From: Gordius sp. MW1 | Lineage: Eukaryota > Nematomorpha > Gordioida > Gordea > Gordiidae | DNA: 64,000 nt | NCBI GenBank assembly: GCA_964036665.1 | Contig: OZ038530.1 | Span: 11,790,001 to 11,854,000, forward strand | Direction of reading: 5' to 3' | In this document: in pieces, positions 22,901-33,239 of the stretch | Numbering within the stretch: position 1 is the first letter of the stretch | Layout of the letters: the number at the start of each line of letters is the position of its first letter | The notes under the pieces: model-generated | Told to the model about the DNA's origin: nothing | What the model saw: the letters and a program-made list of their open reading frames with translations, nothing else | Database searches by the model: none | Position numbers and translations under genes: made by a program

Positions 22901-25900
22901 GGGCACCAAATGGGACAAAAAAAAACTTAGAATTGTGAAAGCAAAAATAAAGAATGATAAAATATGTGGTCTTGTAAGACCCCAAGCCTTTAGAAAGTTC
23001 AGGAAATTACTTTTTATTCAAGCTAAATAATCGATAAGGGGGTCATTATTGAACTTGTATGCATAAATTTTGACTTTATCCTAGGTTTGTGCATTAAAAT
23101 TACGAACCTAAAAAATTCTCCACACACTTTTAGATAGTTGAGGTACAGCCTGAACATCGAAGTGACAATAAGTAATATAATTATTCGATTTTATTATTTA
23201 AACAATGCAAGAGATTATACTAATAAGTATGTTAAATTCAAAAAATTGGAATTTTTGCAAATAGTTGGCCACTTCTAGACGCTAGAATAATTCGATTTTA
23301 CTTCAACCGATTTCATTTTAATAAAACTTTCGTCCTTAGGATATATTATATTCCTTTACGTAGAAATATAAACTATCAAATCGGAGCCCAAATCCATGGA
23401 TCGAGATTGTATCGGATTAAAAAATCTCCATTAATAGTGTTGTAAAAACGGCTGGGTTTAGTTTGGTCGACTTTTGGTTTTAGTCAGCTAAACATAACCT
23501 TTTTTATGTTTATGCGACTAAGAAAAACATACCGAAAATCGTTGTTCTATTTATCTTTCTTTACTTGACTAAAACCAAATCTCAACCAAACAAAACCCAG
23601 CCGTTTTTACAACATTAACTTAAAAAATAACTCAAGTTCATAATTAAAAATCAAAAAACTATACTGCCTGGTAATTAGTATAAATTTACAAAAGTATCTA
23701 ATACAAATTCGATGCTGATGATCGATTCCAAATATACAAAAACTCGGGCCTTCGGCCCTCGTGGGAAGGGGGAGAAGGGAAGGGGAGTAGGGGAAGGGAA
23801 GAGGGGAAGGGGGAACTCTTCTATACTCCGTATAAACGTAGCATATTTGCTATGCAATTTATGGGCGAGAAAGGTGGGAAGGGGCGAGAATGCCTATAGG
23901 GGGTATTAGATGCAAAATAATTAGTTAATTAGTTATAGGCCCTTGTAGGGGAGGACATAGGGTAATTATCAATGTTAACCAATTCAAAAACGAAAAAAAA
24001 TTTCGATTTATTTGGCCAATGGTCATTTTTTTATTGGTCAGTAGCCAGCGGACGGTCAAAAATTCATATATCATTGGTATTAACATGAACAAATATTAAT
24101 TTAATTTAAAAAAATTTAAAAAAAAAATTTGTCCCCACCCTGAATTGAACCCCACACCTCCAATTAACAAGCCGGCGATATAACCACTATACCATGCCGG
24201 CTTTAAAATAGTAGAAGTTATTATGTTATTTATATAGATAATGAAATAATAAAGTTGTGTTTTATGTTTAGAAAATCAATATATTTCGTCGGTCAGTAGC
24301 CAGCGGACGGTCAAAAAGTCATATTATCAATTGTATTAACAAAAACAAAATATTAATTTAATGTAAAAAAAAAAATTAAAAAAAAAAGTTTTTTTTTAGT
24401 TTTGAAAAAGGGCTAAATTCTTAAACTACCAGCCCGATTCGCTCGAAACTTTACCCGTAGGTGCCCAGGGCGGCCGGGGGTAAAATAACCTTTTCAGATT
24501 CTTAAAATACCTTTTCATTTTAAAAATATCGGACATTTCCCTGCCACACGTGCGGTGTAATATCTATGACACGTAGAAAAATTTTACTAATTATATAAAC
24601 TTACGCGCGCCATCTAATAAAGTACAATTCGTGTTTGAGTTTAATAGTAGATTCAATTTAATTAGAAATAACGGGCTATGATTATACCTTTGAAGGAGGT
24701 TTCGAATTTTGTGTTAGTTTCTATCGATATATTTTATCGTAAATTAGAATCTAATACCTATATTATTTTTTTAAATATTACTTTTTAGGTTTTCTATGAA
24801 ATCACAATCTAATTAAATGACATATATTAACCCAATAAAAAAATATATAAGCATTTATAAGGTTAAAAATATATATTACATAGTTGGCTGTCTGTTAGAC
24901 CATCTATAATAAATTTTTAGGTTATATATAAAATTTGGCCAATGGTCATTTTTTTTCATTGGTAAGCAGCCAGGACACGGTAAAAGTGGATATAAATTCA
25001 TAAGTCAAAAAAAAACGAAAAAAAAAATTTTCGAATCACATTTTGGCCAATGGTCATTTTTTTCCATTGGTCAGCAGCCAGGACACAGTAAAAGTGGATA
25101 TAAACTTATAATAGTCAAAAAAAACGAAAAAAAAAATTTCGAATCACATTTTGGCCAATGGTCATTTTTTTCGATTGGTCAGCAGCCAGGACACGTTAAA
25201 AGTGGATATAAATTCATAATAGTCAAAAAAAACTAAAAAAAAATTTTCGAATCATATTTTGGCCAATGGTCATTTTTTTCCATTGGTCAGCAGCCAGGAC
25301 ACGGTAAAAGTGGATATAAATTCATAAGTCAAAAAAAAAACGAAAAAAAAAATTTTCGAATCACATTTTGGCCAATGGTCATTTTTTTCCATTGGTCAGC
25401 AGCCAACGGACGGCCAAAAAGTCATAATAGCAATGGTAGTAACAGGAACAATCATAATAGTCAAAAAAAAACGAAAAAATAAACTCGGATTCACATTTTG
25501 GCCAATGGTCATTTTTTCATTGGTCAGCAGCCAGCGGACGGCCAAAAAGTCTTATTATCAATGATAGTAACAAGAACAATCATAAGAGTCAAAAAAACTC
25601 CGGGATTCTAACCCCAAAACTAGTTAAATTGCATAGCAATTACCAAAATTTAAATATAGATATACTTATGCATTAATTTAACGTAGCAATTAAAACCCGA
25701 CCCCGCCCGAAAGCGAGGGAGATAGAGATGAGGGGTGGGGCACCTCTTTCTCATGCATTAATTTAAAAAATCGATAACCTAATATACCCAATGCAAATAG
25801 ATAGGGAGGGTAACGGACAGACAACGGACAACGGACAGACAACGGACAACGGACAACCAAAAACGAGCCCATAAATTGCATAGCAATTAATAACTAAATT

Positions 25901-28900
25901 TTTTACAATGGCTTAATTGCAAAAATTTTTTAAACTTTTAATTTATTTTTGAAATTTAAAATAGTCGAGGGTAATTTATTTTAAGCTATGGGATCTTTAA
26001 AACCTATAACTGAATCACCAACACCTAAACCCTGCAAAATTGCTTCTTATTAGCCCAAGCCGGGCATTTTATTTTGAAATTTGTCCGTTTAAATCCGAGC
26101 CAGAATTTTTAACCCGAACTCATCGTAACACCATGTTGTCATTACTTTAAGATTAATTTCACTTATATTAATCTGTAATTAAATGTTTTAAACAAATCTT
26201 AAATTAAAAACTTATCCTCTACGACCTTAAGTAAATCGATTTTTTTATATTTTAGATTTGTATTATTGTTTTTTTTTAATTTACCTAAAGATAGGCATAG
26301 GTGTAATACGATTTAATAAACAATCAGCAATATTAATTTGGAGAATTTTACATCATGAAAATATAATATAAATTTTTTTGAAGTATTCAAAGTCACATCA
26401 CTCTCAAGATAAAAGGTTCTCCAAAATCTAAATTTGCCACGCCTTTTTTAATCGGGCAACAACTTGGGGGGGGGGGGTCCTTATTGTAAGCTATAACTTT
26501 AAAACCTTTACAGATTATTATTATTGGCCTATTTTAGACGACAATGATATATTTTTGGGGAACCGGTCAAAGTAGCGGAAAAAAGCAGCCAAATTGGTCA
26601 GAACTGGTCAGAACTGATTGAGGTCAAGATTGGTCAGGAGGGTTAGGGTTAGTGTTTTAGGTCAGCGTTTTAGGTTAGGGTTAGATGCACATCAATATTG
26701 ATTATCTAAATTTCATATTTTTCTGCTATTTTTTCATTATTCTGCTACTTTGACCCCTATCTAGATTTTTGCAGTTAACCAATATGCCCTTTCATGTATT
26801 ACGCTTATATATAATTAAATTTGTTAGCATATAATTAAACTTTTTAACCAAAAAGAATTACAAACATTTTTCAAAAATGAGTTAAAAGATGGAAAAAGAA
26901 TCTATTTCATATATAAAAATGAATAAAAATTGTGGGGAAAAACTGGATTTCGACTATAATAAGTCTATCGGTAATTTTATAACGCTAAATCAAATAACCA
27001 AAAAATGCGTAATCAAATACATTTCAAACCTTTAGTTTTAAATGAAATTGAGTAATTGATTTATCTATCATGATAAATGAGGCATAGCCATTCCAAGAAA
27101 TTGTAGAGCAAACAAATTTGGCCGTCGAAAAGCGGTTGGTTATAATAAAGGATAGTATTTCTACGAATTAGATAGAAGGCGCGCGCGGTTAATAAATTTG
27201 TTGCTTGTTATTTCTCAGAAATGTATATATACTAATGAGATATTTTTAGCTATAATACAAAATAATATTATGTGTTTTCCGTAATTTGGACTAACTGCAA
27301 TTTATAATTTGGGAAAGTAGAGCTAGAACTACGTTTCAAAAAAGGGGGTTTATTCAATTTTGGCATAATTATTATTTAATCTAACTATAATAATTACTTT
27401 GTTCACTAAAACAGTCAAGTATGGCTTTAAAAAAAGACGTTTTCCCCTTAAATTCTTAATAAATATTAAATAAAAATACGAACAAAGAAGACATTTGCAA
27501 TACATTTTTGTTTTAAAGTTTATTTGTTTAAAAAAATACTTTGCAATAAACACCCTAATCAGACAATTCTATAATATATTTTTATTTATAACCAAAATTA
27601 TATCATCATCTCACTGTCCTCCTCACCACCAACAACTTTGACAATCAAAATAAATATTCACTTTTTAGGCAGATTAGCGCATAATTTAAAACTTTTTCCC
27701 TGAATAAAAAAAAACTTTTAAACTTTCTACTGAGCTAAAATGGTAAAAAATACTTGGTAAGTTGCGATCAAAAAAATTAATTAATTTGTAAAATCTATAT
27801 CTTTAATTCATCTAAGCTTTGCTAAGGGCATTTTACGAACGTAAATTAAAATTTAAATATACCATGTTATGCCTTCCATAAAAGGCAAAAGTCATAGAAA
27901 TCATGTATACTATAAAATTTTAAAAATTCGCAGAATATTCGAGAATACTTTAAAGTATATAGATTTGTCCATATATGAGTCAATTAAATGAAAATGTGGG
28001 CATGGGCGTAGCCAGCTTTTAAATTAGAGGGGGGGGGCAAAAATGATTTAGGGAGGGGCAAAATGATAATTTTTTGATATTTTAGCCATAATTTTAATAA
28101 ATTTCAACAAATTTTTGGATTTAGAGGGGGGCAACCGTGTCTCCCTGCCCCCCCCCCTTTGGCTACGCCCATGAATGTGGGTATAATTTAAAACCTTTAG
28201 GTTTCGCCGTAAAATTTTGCGTCACGATTCCTATGGCATTTTTCGACACCATAACAAAGTAGTAGGTCCAATCGGGGAAAAATTCAAGATGGCCCCCATT
28301 TTGATGATGCAGTAAGACGGGATCACCAGCTGCAGCAGACAAAATGGCGGATGGTTTGTTGACGAATCTACAGGTGTCAACCGGTGCCGCGGAAGAAGAA
28401 ATAGTTCCTGGCGCACCCGGTAAAGACTCGTAACTATGGTAACCGCGACGATTGTGATAGGACGGACACAAACTAAACCACCCAACGCAATTTAAGGGAA
28501 TTTGAATTCGTTATTAAAAATATATATAGTCACAGCATTTTCCATAGTTAACTTCATTAATTTATTGCGCGTTTCCAACGAATTTTAAAGTAAACACAAT
28601 TTCTAAGCTTAACGCCCCGTTTTAGGCCCCAGACATAATTCCGTGTAATAAACAAACGTCAATATCTCTGCTACTTATTTCTAGACTCAAACAGCAAGTA
28701 AAGTTGTTGTTTTAAATTTAGCTTGTTTAGATATGAAGGTATGAATGGAGGAAAAACTTTTTTTTATAAGTTAACTGTTTCAATAAGGTATCAGGCTGAA
28801 CAAACAAGATTATTCGTTGAGTTAATATGATAGCGGATATCGCAAAAACATGTCCAGACTGAATTTTAAAAAGCGCTTATAGGGCTTGTCCTAATATCAG

Positions 28901-31900
28901 ATTTTGCTGCGCAGCAAAAATTGTCGTACGGGTTATAACATAGTCGTGTCTTAACTTCGAATTCACAGCAGATTTATATTTCAGAAGCATAGACTAACAG
29001 CGATTTTGTAAGATGCAATATTTTTCCTAAGCTAAAATGTTATATGTTTTCATAATTTTAGGTATCAGCAAAGTTTAGATACAATCTCAAGTATTAATAA
29101 TTACAACCGATTTTGACCCATGAAATTGAATCGTATATTTAGACAAAGATATTTTCGCGCGATTTGAATCTGAATCCGATATTAAGACAAGCCAATACAG
29201 TAACGGGTCAAAATTCAGGAAACTATGGATCGCCTTCAAATTTGCCTTAATTTGGTATAAGAGGAAGCAAGTTTTATAAATAGGTTAAAGACAATATTAC
29301 AGTTTGCCCTAACGGCCATAACAAACAATAAGACATCTTGAAATCAATTAAGTTTATTAAGAGGAACTAGTTTAAAATATTATTAATTTATATTGTATAA
29401 TCGATCCATTATTGTGCATTTCTTCGTATAAAATCGGTGGGTTTGGATTAATAAAGTACCTAGTTTAAATGTGGTTGAACAAAATTTTCTATCAATATCT
29501 TTCCGGGACCATTTTCGTTAGATTAGAATACATGCCGAAATGTGGAAAAAATCAAATAACGTTCGCAAAATATCACACTATCTATAACACACACTAAATC
29601 ATGGGCACCCTTCAAAAAATGTTTAAATCCACTAGGTAAACTAGCACTCTAACCTTGCTTGTAAACCGCAAAAGTCTTACTTTTTATCCACTAAGGCGGG
29701 ATAATCGAAAACGGAATAGTAGAGTATGTGCTGGGTGTCGTGATCGCTATCACCTGGGGGCACGGTCCAGGAGCATTCCATTTCGACCCAATTGGCGGAG
29801 AAGCATTCAAAATTGGTAACGGGCGAGGGTGGACCTAAATTAACAAGAGTGATTTTGCTTAAAATTTATTGACCAACTTAGAACCCTTTTGGGTGAGATT
29901 TTGTACTTAGCGTTAGCGCGTACTTGTGCGATGAAAAATTGCAAAAGTTATGGCGGGGATAAAGGATAATTTTGAGAACATCAATGGAGTATCTTTTCAT
30001 AGGTAAGTTGAACGTTCAATTATTCAACAAAATGAATAGCATATTTAGTTTAACATTTTTATCCCTATCGTGGCTTCCTGTTCCGCCACTTTTGGCAAAC
30101 AGGCATTAGCCTCCTTTAAATTGATAGGAAAGAGATCTCCCGAAGGAAAATACTGAGCAAGTTTTCTTTTGCGCCAAAAAATAGGAATTGTAATAGCCAA
30201 ATACAATTATAAGCCATTTCCGACACCTCTCCCTCTCGATGAAGATGAAGAGTAGTCACGCGTTTTATTTATTGATTGATCGTGTTTTACATTTTTCATA
30301 CATATATAGATTTTACCTATTAAGATTTTTATAAAGAAAAAATATATGCCTCAAAAGAGTATCGGTTGTTTACGTCTATTGCGTTATTCATTTATGCCTG
30401 TGTATGCCTAATAGTGTTGTAAAAACGACTCGGTTTTGTTTGGTCGACCTGTTCTGGTACGTTTTTCAAATTTAGACCAAGCTTAGAGGTCGACCAAGAG
30501 ACACAGACCAAAAAAACTTTGGCCTGTTTAGGTTTAGTTGACTAAAATCAAAGGTCGACAAGACAAAACACAGCCATTTTTACAACATAATGCCTAAAAC
30601 TAGTATACGCGCGAAATTTGCTAGAACCTTAAAAAGGTAATAGTTTTCTTTTTTTATGCCTGCCAAGGAGTTGGCATCATAATTTGAAGACCAGCTAGAT
30701 AATTAGTTGGGCAAAGTGGTAGGATTAGGACTTTTGTACATATACAGGAAATAATTCCGTGACAGAGTGAAAGCGCGAGTACCATAAATTATTTTGCGAA
30801 ATATTATTTGAAACACTGAATAAATGATAGGGCCTAGTATTGTAAAAACGGCTGGGTTTCTGTTTGGTCGACCTTCGATTTTAGTCGACTAAACATAAAC
30901 AGACCAAGCAAAAAAGTTTTAATCTTTTTATGCGAGATTAACAGAATTTAACGAGAAAAACCCGATTATTTTCAAACCATAATAGACACCGGAACCAATT
31001 AAAAAAAAAATTTGGACAAGCCTTTGGCGTTTTTACAGCACTTCGAGCCTAATTATGGTTGGAACCATCAACTTTTTCGCTTTTCGTTACGAATTTTCAC
31101 AACCGGGGGACTTTTTGCCGTGTGGGTTCTGAGAAGTGAAACCAATGTTAATTCCCGTTACCAACCAACCAAAATGTTTTAAAATAACATGAGGTAATGT
31201 GACGGGCCAAAGTAAGTAAATTTGACGATTTAAGAGTCTAATCATACATTTTGCCTGTTATTAATTATTCCTTAGTTTGTCCTAAATTGGCCAGCTTAAT
31301 TATGTTTTAAAGTAAACTACATAAAAATAAAAATAATTTAGAGAATAGATGGCGCTATTTATGGACTTACGCATAATGTTGACGTATCTGGCGCCCAGGA
31401 AGGATTTTTTGTTGGCCATTCCATCGCATACTATCATGTAAAATCCGGAATCCGATATTTGGGCATTTTCAATCCTCAAAACCAGGGTGGTTTCATCTAA
31501 AACGCAAAATACATAATTTAAGAGCTTGTCTATAATCGGATTTTCGTACTGGTTATAACATAGCCGTGTCTTAACTTCGAATTCACAGCAGATTTACATT
31601 TTAAACGCATAACATACCAGCCATTTTGTAAGATGCAAAAATTTTCCTAAGCTTAAATTTTGTATGTTCTTAAATTTTAGGGTTGAAATAAACAAAAATC
31701 GTTTTTAACTATCAAAAAACAAAATATTAATAATTACAACCGAGTTTGACCCATGAAATTGAAGATATTTATAATAGATAAAGAGAAATTCGCGCGATTT
31801 GAATCTGAATCCGATATTAAGACAAGCCCTAATAATTTGATTAAATCTCAAAATCAATGTCTCTAATAGAGATGGGTGAGGCAAAATTAATATTCCAAAT

Positions 31901-32908
31901 GTGAGCTTTAAAAATATAGTTAAAAATGAAAGTAAATGTGATTGTTTAGGACAAATAGTTTTTATTTCTCGATAAACAAACAGATCAAATTTAGATGAAA
32001 TTTTTAAAATTAATATTATTTTTTAGTTTAAAAGTTTATTAAATAATGTTTGAGAGGTAAGGAGACATCATATATAAAACTTGTTTTAAATTTAATCAAA
32101 ATTAATTTTTCAACAAGTTTCTAAAATAGATTGTAGAATTTAATTATTTAAAAAAATAAGTCTCAACTTTAATTCTGTCATTTAGGGCCATAACTAATGT
32201 TTGGAAATTTATGTATGTACACTATGAAATGATTAAAAAAAGAATTTAGGAAAATATTACATTCTTATAAATTAAACATTTTAGGAAATTATAAAGGAAT
32301 ATTTTAAGGATGTATTTTATATTGTAAAATTTGAAGATCTATTAAACTATGTTATATTTTAACATAAAAAATTAAATATATTAAAGTGGCAGATGGCTTT
32401 TTTGATTGAGCAAAAATATATTAAGGAAAACTAATAAAACCAAGTGTGTGAGTTTTACAAATTTTTTAAGTATAAATTAAAAAAAAATTGTACAGAATTT
32501 GTAAACCCCTAATTTGGCCCTTAAAACATTTCTATGTGTTAATTTAATTAAGCCTAAAAATATGACCTTATATCAATAAATATTATATCAAAATACAGCA
32601 AACTAAATAAAATATGTTGAGCTATTAATATATAATTGTAATATGATTACTATATTGTGTAGCCAATTCTGTAAGGTTTTGACCCTTAACATATATTTTA
32701 ACCTTATCTACTGTACATCCATTATTTAATTGTTCAGCTTTTAATGAAACTGATAATTCAATATCATTTCCCACTTGTGAATTTATATCGTTTTGTGGAT
32801 TAATATCTGGAATGTTTCAAGAAAAATATATATTTATTTATTACCAGCTGTATCAAACACTGCAGATGCAACATATTTTAACAAAAAGAAACAGGCGTAG
32901 ATTTTCAT
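8996..32908 (-). CDS. dome: domeless-type class I cytokine receptor (JAK/STAT), complete, 19 exons
   Basis: Exons (5' to 3' on minus): 32845-32908, 32651-32806, 31371-31496, 29681-29834, 28195-28472, 21960-22376, 21407-21498, 20701-20911, 19846-19946, 18844-19132, 17856-18221, 17260-17403, 13177-13500, 12688-12800, 11956-12208, 11219-11339, 10688-10901, 9812-10173, 8996-9458. Every junction is phase-consistent and the sum is 4248 nt (1415 residues plus stop), close to the roughly 1280 residues of fly Dome. Identity rests on the cytokine-receptor module (FECFSANWVEMECSWTVP), the FN3 signature AYTIYWCKTHKYIPF, a single membrane helix and no kinase or phosphatase domain. Dome receives Unpaired-type cytokines at the cell surface and signals through Hopscotch/JAK and STAT. 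The exon 15 donor is ambiguous (11956 or 11944, same phase). One intron is GC-AG. Introns carry many transposon insertions, none in exons. Confidence 0.9.
10748..10759 (-). other. dome: YNNQ (Y-x-x-Q) STAT-docking candidate in dome
   Basis: Codons TAC AAT AAT CAA about 50 residues inside the membrane. Y-x-x-Q is the recognised STAT3-class/Stat92E docking consensus in gp130-like receptors. Confidence 0.6.
11219..11339 (-). CDS. dome: dome exon 16: transmembrane helix
   Basis: The acceptor CATTTAG at 11340 gives LMGQGVSIQSQQRK, then a hydrophobic run of about 22 residues starting IYVITGSILCSILILLLL (about residues 1045-1066), then FTTGVN and a phase-2 donor. This fixes a type I membrane topology. 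Confidence 0.87.
11956..13500 (-). CDS. dome: dome exons 13-15: membrane-proximal FN3 domains
   Basis: Exons 13177-13500, 12688-12800 and 11956-12208. FN3 motifs: ESHLHISWNLP, TVYNFDVVACNSIGCSPP, NRVLITWNPPKRAHGPINYYDIL and KYYVSLRAVN. The final exon can end at ATCT/GTTATC (11956) or CCGA/GTTAGC (11944); both are phase 1 and differ by four residues. Confidence 0.85.
13714..13916. mobile_element. MITE family B copy (TAGTGTTGTAAAAACG ends), dome intron 12
   Basis: About 200 bp with inverted ends GTGTTGTAAAAACG and CGTTTTTACAACACTA. The inner part shares TTTGGTC-AACC and GTCGACC segments with copies at 23435, 30412, 57217 and 58849. No duplicated target is left at this copy. Confidence 0.75.
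14093..14239. repeat. Six GC-rich hairpin units (GGGGGCTTCGCCCCC type)
   Basis: Six tandem units of 25-30 bp, each a perfect or near-perfect palindrome GGGGGC-TTC-GCCCCC with loop variants TTC, TCT, TAC and TCC, separated by CAGACC(T/C)CCTT or CAAACCCC spacers. The homologous spot in copies B and C has a single hairpin, GGGCCTTCGGCCC. Arms stay complementary while loops vary. Confidence 0.8.
15820..16745. repeat. Tandem satellite array A, about 100-130 bp units
   Basis: About eight units, each containing TTTTGGCCAATGGTCATT, a T-run, CCATCGGTCAGCA, GACGGCCAAAA and a trailing A-rich AAAAAACGAAAAAA segment. TTTTGGCC/GGCCAAAA and CCAATGG/CCAT(C/T)GG are inverted within a unit and could fold. The first units are shorter (about 105 bp, AGGACACGGTAA variant) and later ones about 128 bp. 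Open frames across the array are by-products of its period. Confidence 0.85.
17260..21498 (-). CDS. dome: dome exons 7-12: membrane-distal FN3 domains
   Basis: Exons 21407-21498, 20701-20911, 19846-19946, 18844-19132, 17856-18221 and 17260-17403. Recognisable FN3 strands: NKITVYWK, HSFRVTAANTMGQSSPSK, AYTLAWNNA, AYTIYWCKTH..PFTCGPDIEW (the Dome-specific Cys-containing FN3), LKIEWTKEACQSEGG and DLEPDTPYMVWMKALS. Exon 7 ends AAG/GCAATA, a GC donor needed to keep phase 0 into exon 8. Exon 12 ends at a GTAATA donor, but its frame stays open for about 30 more codons to a TAA at 17165-17167. Confidence 0.85.
21960..22376 (-). CDS. dome: dome exon 6: second half of the cytokine-binding module
   Basis: Begins DIVKPDPPKCEIV, the usual linker into the second fibronectin-like half. 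The domain ends EVEIRAKPLANGFLSEP, where class I receptors have R-x-x...WSXWS; the WSXWS box is degenerate, as in other Dome proteins. The exon is much more GC-rich than its surroundings, with Ser/Pro-rich loops (about residues 290-345), so loop length may be lineage-specific. Confidence 0.87.
22725..22795 (+). repeat. Solo right end of the composite element (dome intron 5)
   Basis: CCCATAAATTGCATA preceded by GGACAGAGGAGGACA matches the right terminus of copies A-C, with no left end attached. It is a remnant. Confidence 0.5.
23435..23617. mobile_element. MITE family B copy (dome intron 5)
   Basis: TAGTGTTGTAAAAACGGCTGG on the left, with CCCAGCCGTTTTTACAACA as its inverted partner on the right. 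About 180 bp. Confidence 0.78.
24131..24202 (-). repeat. tRNA-like sequence inside composite copy B
   Basis: Read on the minus strand it has a good A box (TGGTATAGTGG) and B box (GGTTCAATTC) at tRNA spacing, with GCCGGCATGGTATAGTGG as its start. The acceptor and anticodon stems do not pair, so it is not a working tRNA gene; more likely a tRNA-derived pol III module carried by the element. Confidence 0.55.
24930..25580. repeat. Tandem satellite array B, about 108-130 bp units
   Basis: About six units with TTTTGGCCAATGGTCATT, T-run, CCATTGGTCAGCAGCCA. Here CCAATGG and CCATTGG are perfect inverted repeats around the T-run. The first four are the AGGACACGGTAAAAG variant and the last two the CGGACGGCC variant, the same order as in array A. 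Confidence 0.85.
26557..26760. repeat. MITE-like element with telomere-like core (dome intron 5)
   Basis: Inverted ends GGTCAAAGTAGCGGA and TCTGCTACTTTGACC. The core has GGTTAGGGTTAGTGTTTTAGG and a second GGTTAGGGTTAG about 45 bp on. The core recurs at 33327-33386. TTAGGG-type units here are few and spaced, not a telomere array. Confidence 0.6.
28001..28173 (+). mobile_element. MITE family A copy with 8-bp TSD, beside a dome splice donor
   Basis: 173 bp, CATGGGCGTAGCCAGC to GGCTACGCCCATG, flanked by AATGTGGG at 27993-28000 and 28174-28181. An 8-bp duplication points to a hAT-type mechanism. The insertion lies 12 bp into dome intron 5 from the exon 5 donor. Confidence 0.9.
28195..29834 (-). 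CDS. dome: dome exons 4-5: first half of the cytokine-binding module
   Basis: Exon 4 (29681-29834) and exon 5 (28195-28472), joined in phase 2. The four family cysteines appear as FEC, MECSW, NLCPS and DTCRF, with the C-x-W pair diagnostic of class I cytokine receptors. The module ends FFPDWTYYFVMVSKNAIG. Exon 5 uses a weak donor (AAAG/GTTTTA), with a MITE inserted 12 bp into the following intron. Confidence 0.88.
28882..29193 (+). mobile_element. MITE family C copy (GGGCTTGTC ends), dome intron 4
   Basis: About 312 bp with inverted ends GGGCTTGTCCTAATATCAG and CCGATATTAAGACAAGCC. Related copies at 31521-31830 and, inverted, at 62073-62382. Confidence 0.75.
30053..30350 (+). mobile_element. 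LINE 3'-end fragment, copy 3 (dome intron 3)
   Basis: Translation reads FIPIVASCSATFGKQALASF, one stop, then IAKYNYKPFPTPLPLDEDEE and a stop at 30253-30255. This matches the C-terminus of the LINE at 4545-6705. It is antisense to dome. An AT-rich 3' UTR-like tail follows; its right end is uncertain. Confidence 0.7.
30412..30589. mobile_element. MITE family B copy with 8-bp TSD ATGCCTAA (dome intron 3)
   Basis: TAGTGTTGTAAAAACGAC to TTTTTACAACATA, flanked by ATGCCTAA at 30404-30411 and 30590-30597. The 8-bp duplication supports a hAT-type mechanism for family B. Confidence 0.85.
30835..31043. mobile_element. MITE family B copy, degraded (dome intron 3)
   Basis: Left end TAGTATTGTAAAAACGGCTGG is intact; the right end GCGTTTTTACAGCACTT is diverged. 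No clear target duplication. Confidence 0.6.
31371..32908 (-). CDS. dome: dome exons 1-3: signal peptide and N-terminal Ig-like domain
   Basis: Exon 1 (32845-32908) encodes MKIYACFFLLKYVASAVF, a signal peptide cleaved near residue 16-18. The first intron is only 38 nt (32807-32844). Exon 2 (32651-32806) has NDIELSVSLKAE, an Ig-like strand start. Exon 3 (31371-31496) has the Ig closing motif DSGFYMIVCDG. Phase 1 throughout, typical of extracellular module boundaries. The start ATG at 32908 is the only one that gives a signal peptide. Confidence 0.85.
31521..31830 (+). mobile_element. MITE family C copy (dome intron 2)
   Basis: AGAGCTTGTCTATAATCGG to CGATATTAAGACAAGCCCT, 310 bp, matching 28882-29193 along its length. 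Confidence 0.75.
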
Positions 32909-32967
32909 TCAATTAATAAAAAATAATTAAAATTAAGCACCGCGACCACAAGAGAAAGTGAAGATTT

Positions 32968-32976
32968 TTCGTGGAA
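32968..32976. promoter_or_regulatory. Candidate STAT site TTCGTGGAA upstream of dome
   Basis: TTCGTGGAA fits TTCNNNGAA, the Stat92E consensus, and lies about 60 bp upstream of the dome ATG. In flies, dome transcription is known to respond to its own pathway. A single 6-base-constrained match can occur by chance. Confidence 0.35.
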
Positions 32977-33239
32977 TAAAACATATGGATAATAGGTGGT
33001 GGACATATAGCAAATTATCGAAAACCATATTGACATATTTGATAAGCTACTTGTGAATAATTTGCATCGTCGCTAGCTTATAGCTGTAAATATTGTTAAA
33101 TCTAAATGTCATACGTTTGTTTTAAACGTATTTTAATTACATTAAGCGTCAGTATGCGTTTTTTGTTGGCATTAAAACTTAAGAAATATTTATAGGCGTA
33201 GCCAGGATCGTATCGATGCATTCGACCAAAGTTTAACTG

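Larger units (their letters stand above)
23741..25890 (+). mobile_element. Composite satellite-bearing repeat, copy B (dome intron 5)
   Basis: 2.15 kb. Left: CTCGGGCCTTCGGCCCTCG hairpin, purine run, TTTGCTATGCAATTTATGGG at 23850. Middle: tRNA-like segment (24131-24202), a CGGACGGTC satellite half-unit near 24300, an array at 24930-25580 and a degenerate T-arm-like GGGATTCTAACCC near 25593. Right: tandem ACGGACAACGGACAGACA, then GCCCATAAATTGCATAGCAA. No transposase. Confidence 0.72.

Noticed and set aside
24131-24202. A functional tRNA gene
   Set aside because: A and B boxes are fair but acceptor and anticodon stems do not pair, and similar sequences recur in the same repeat family.
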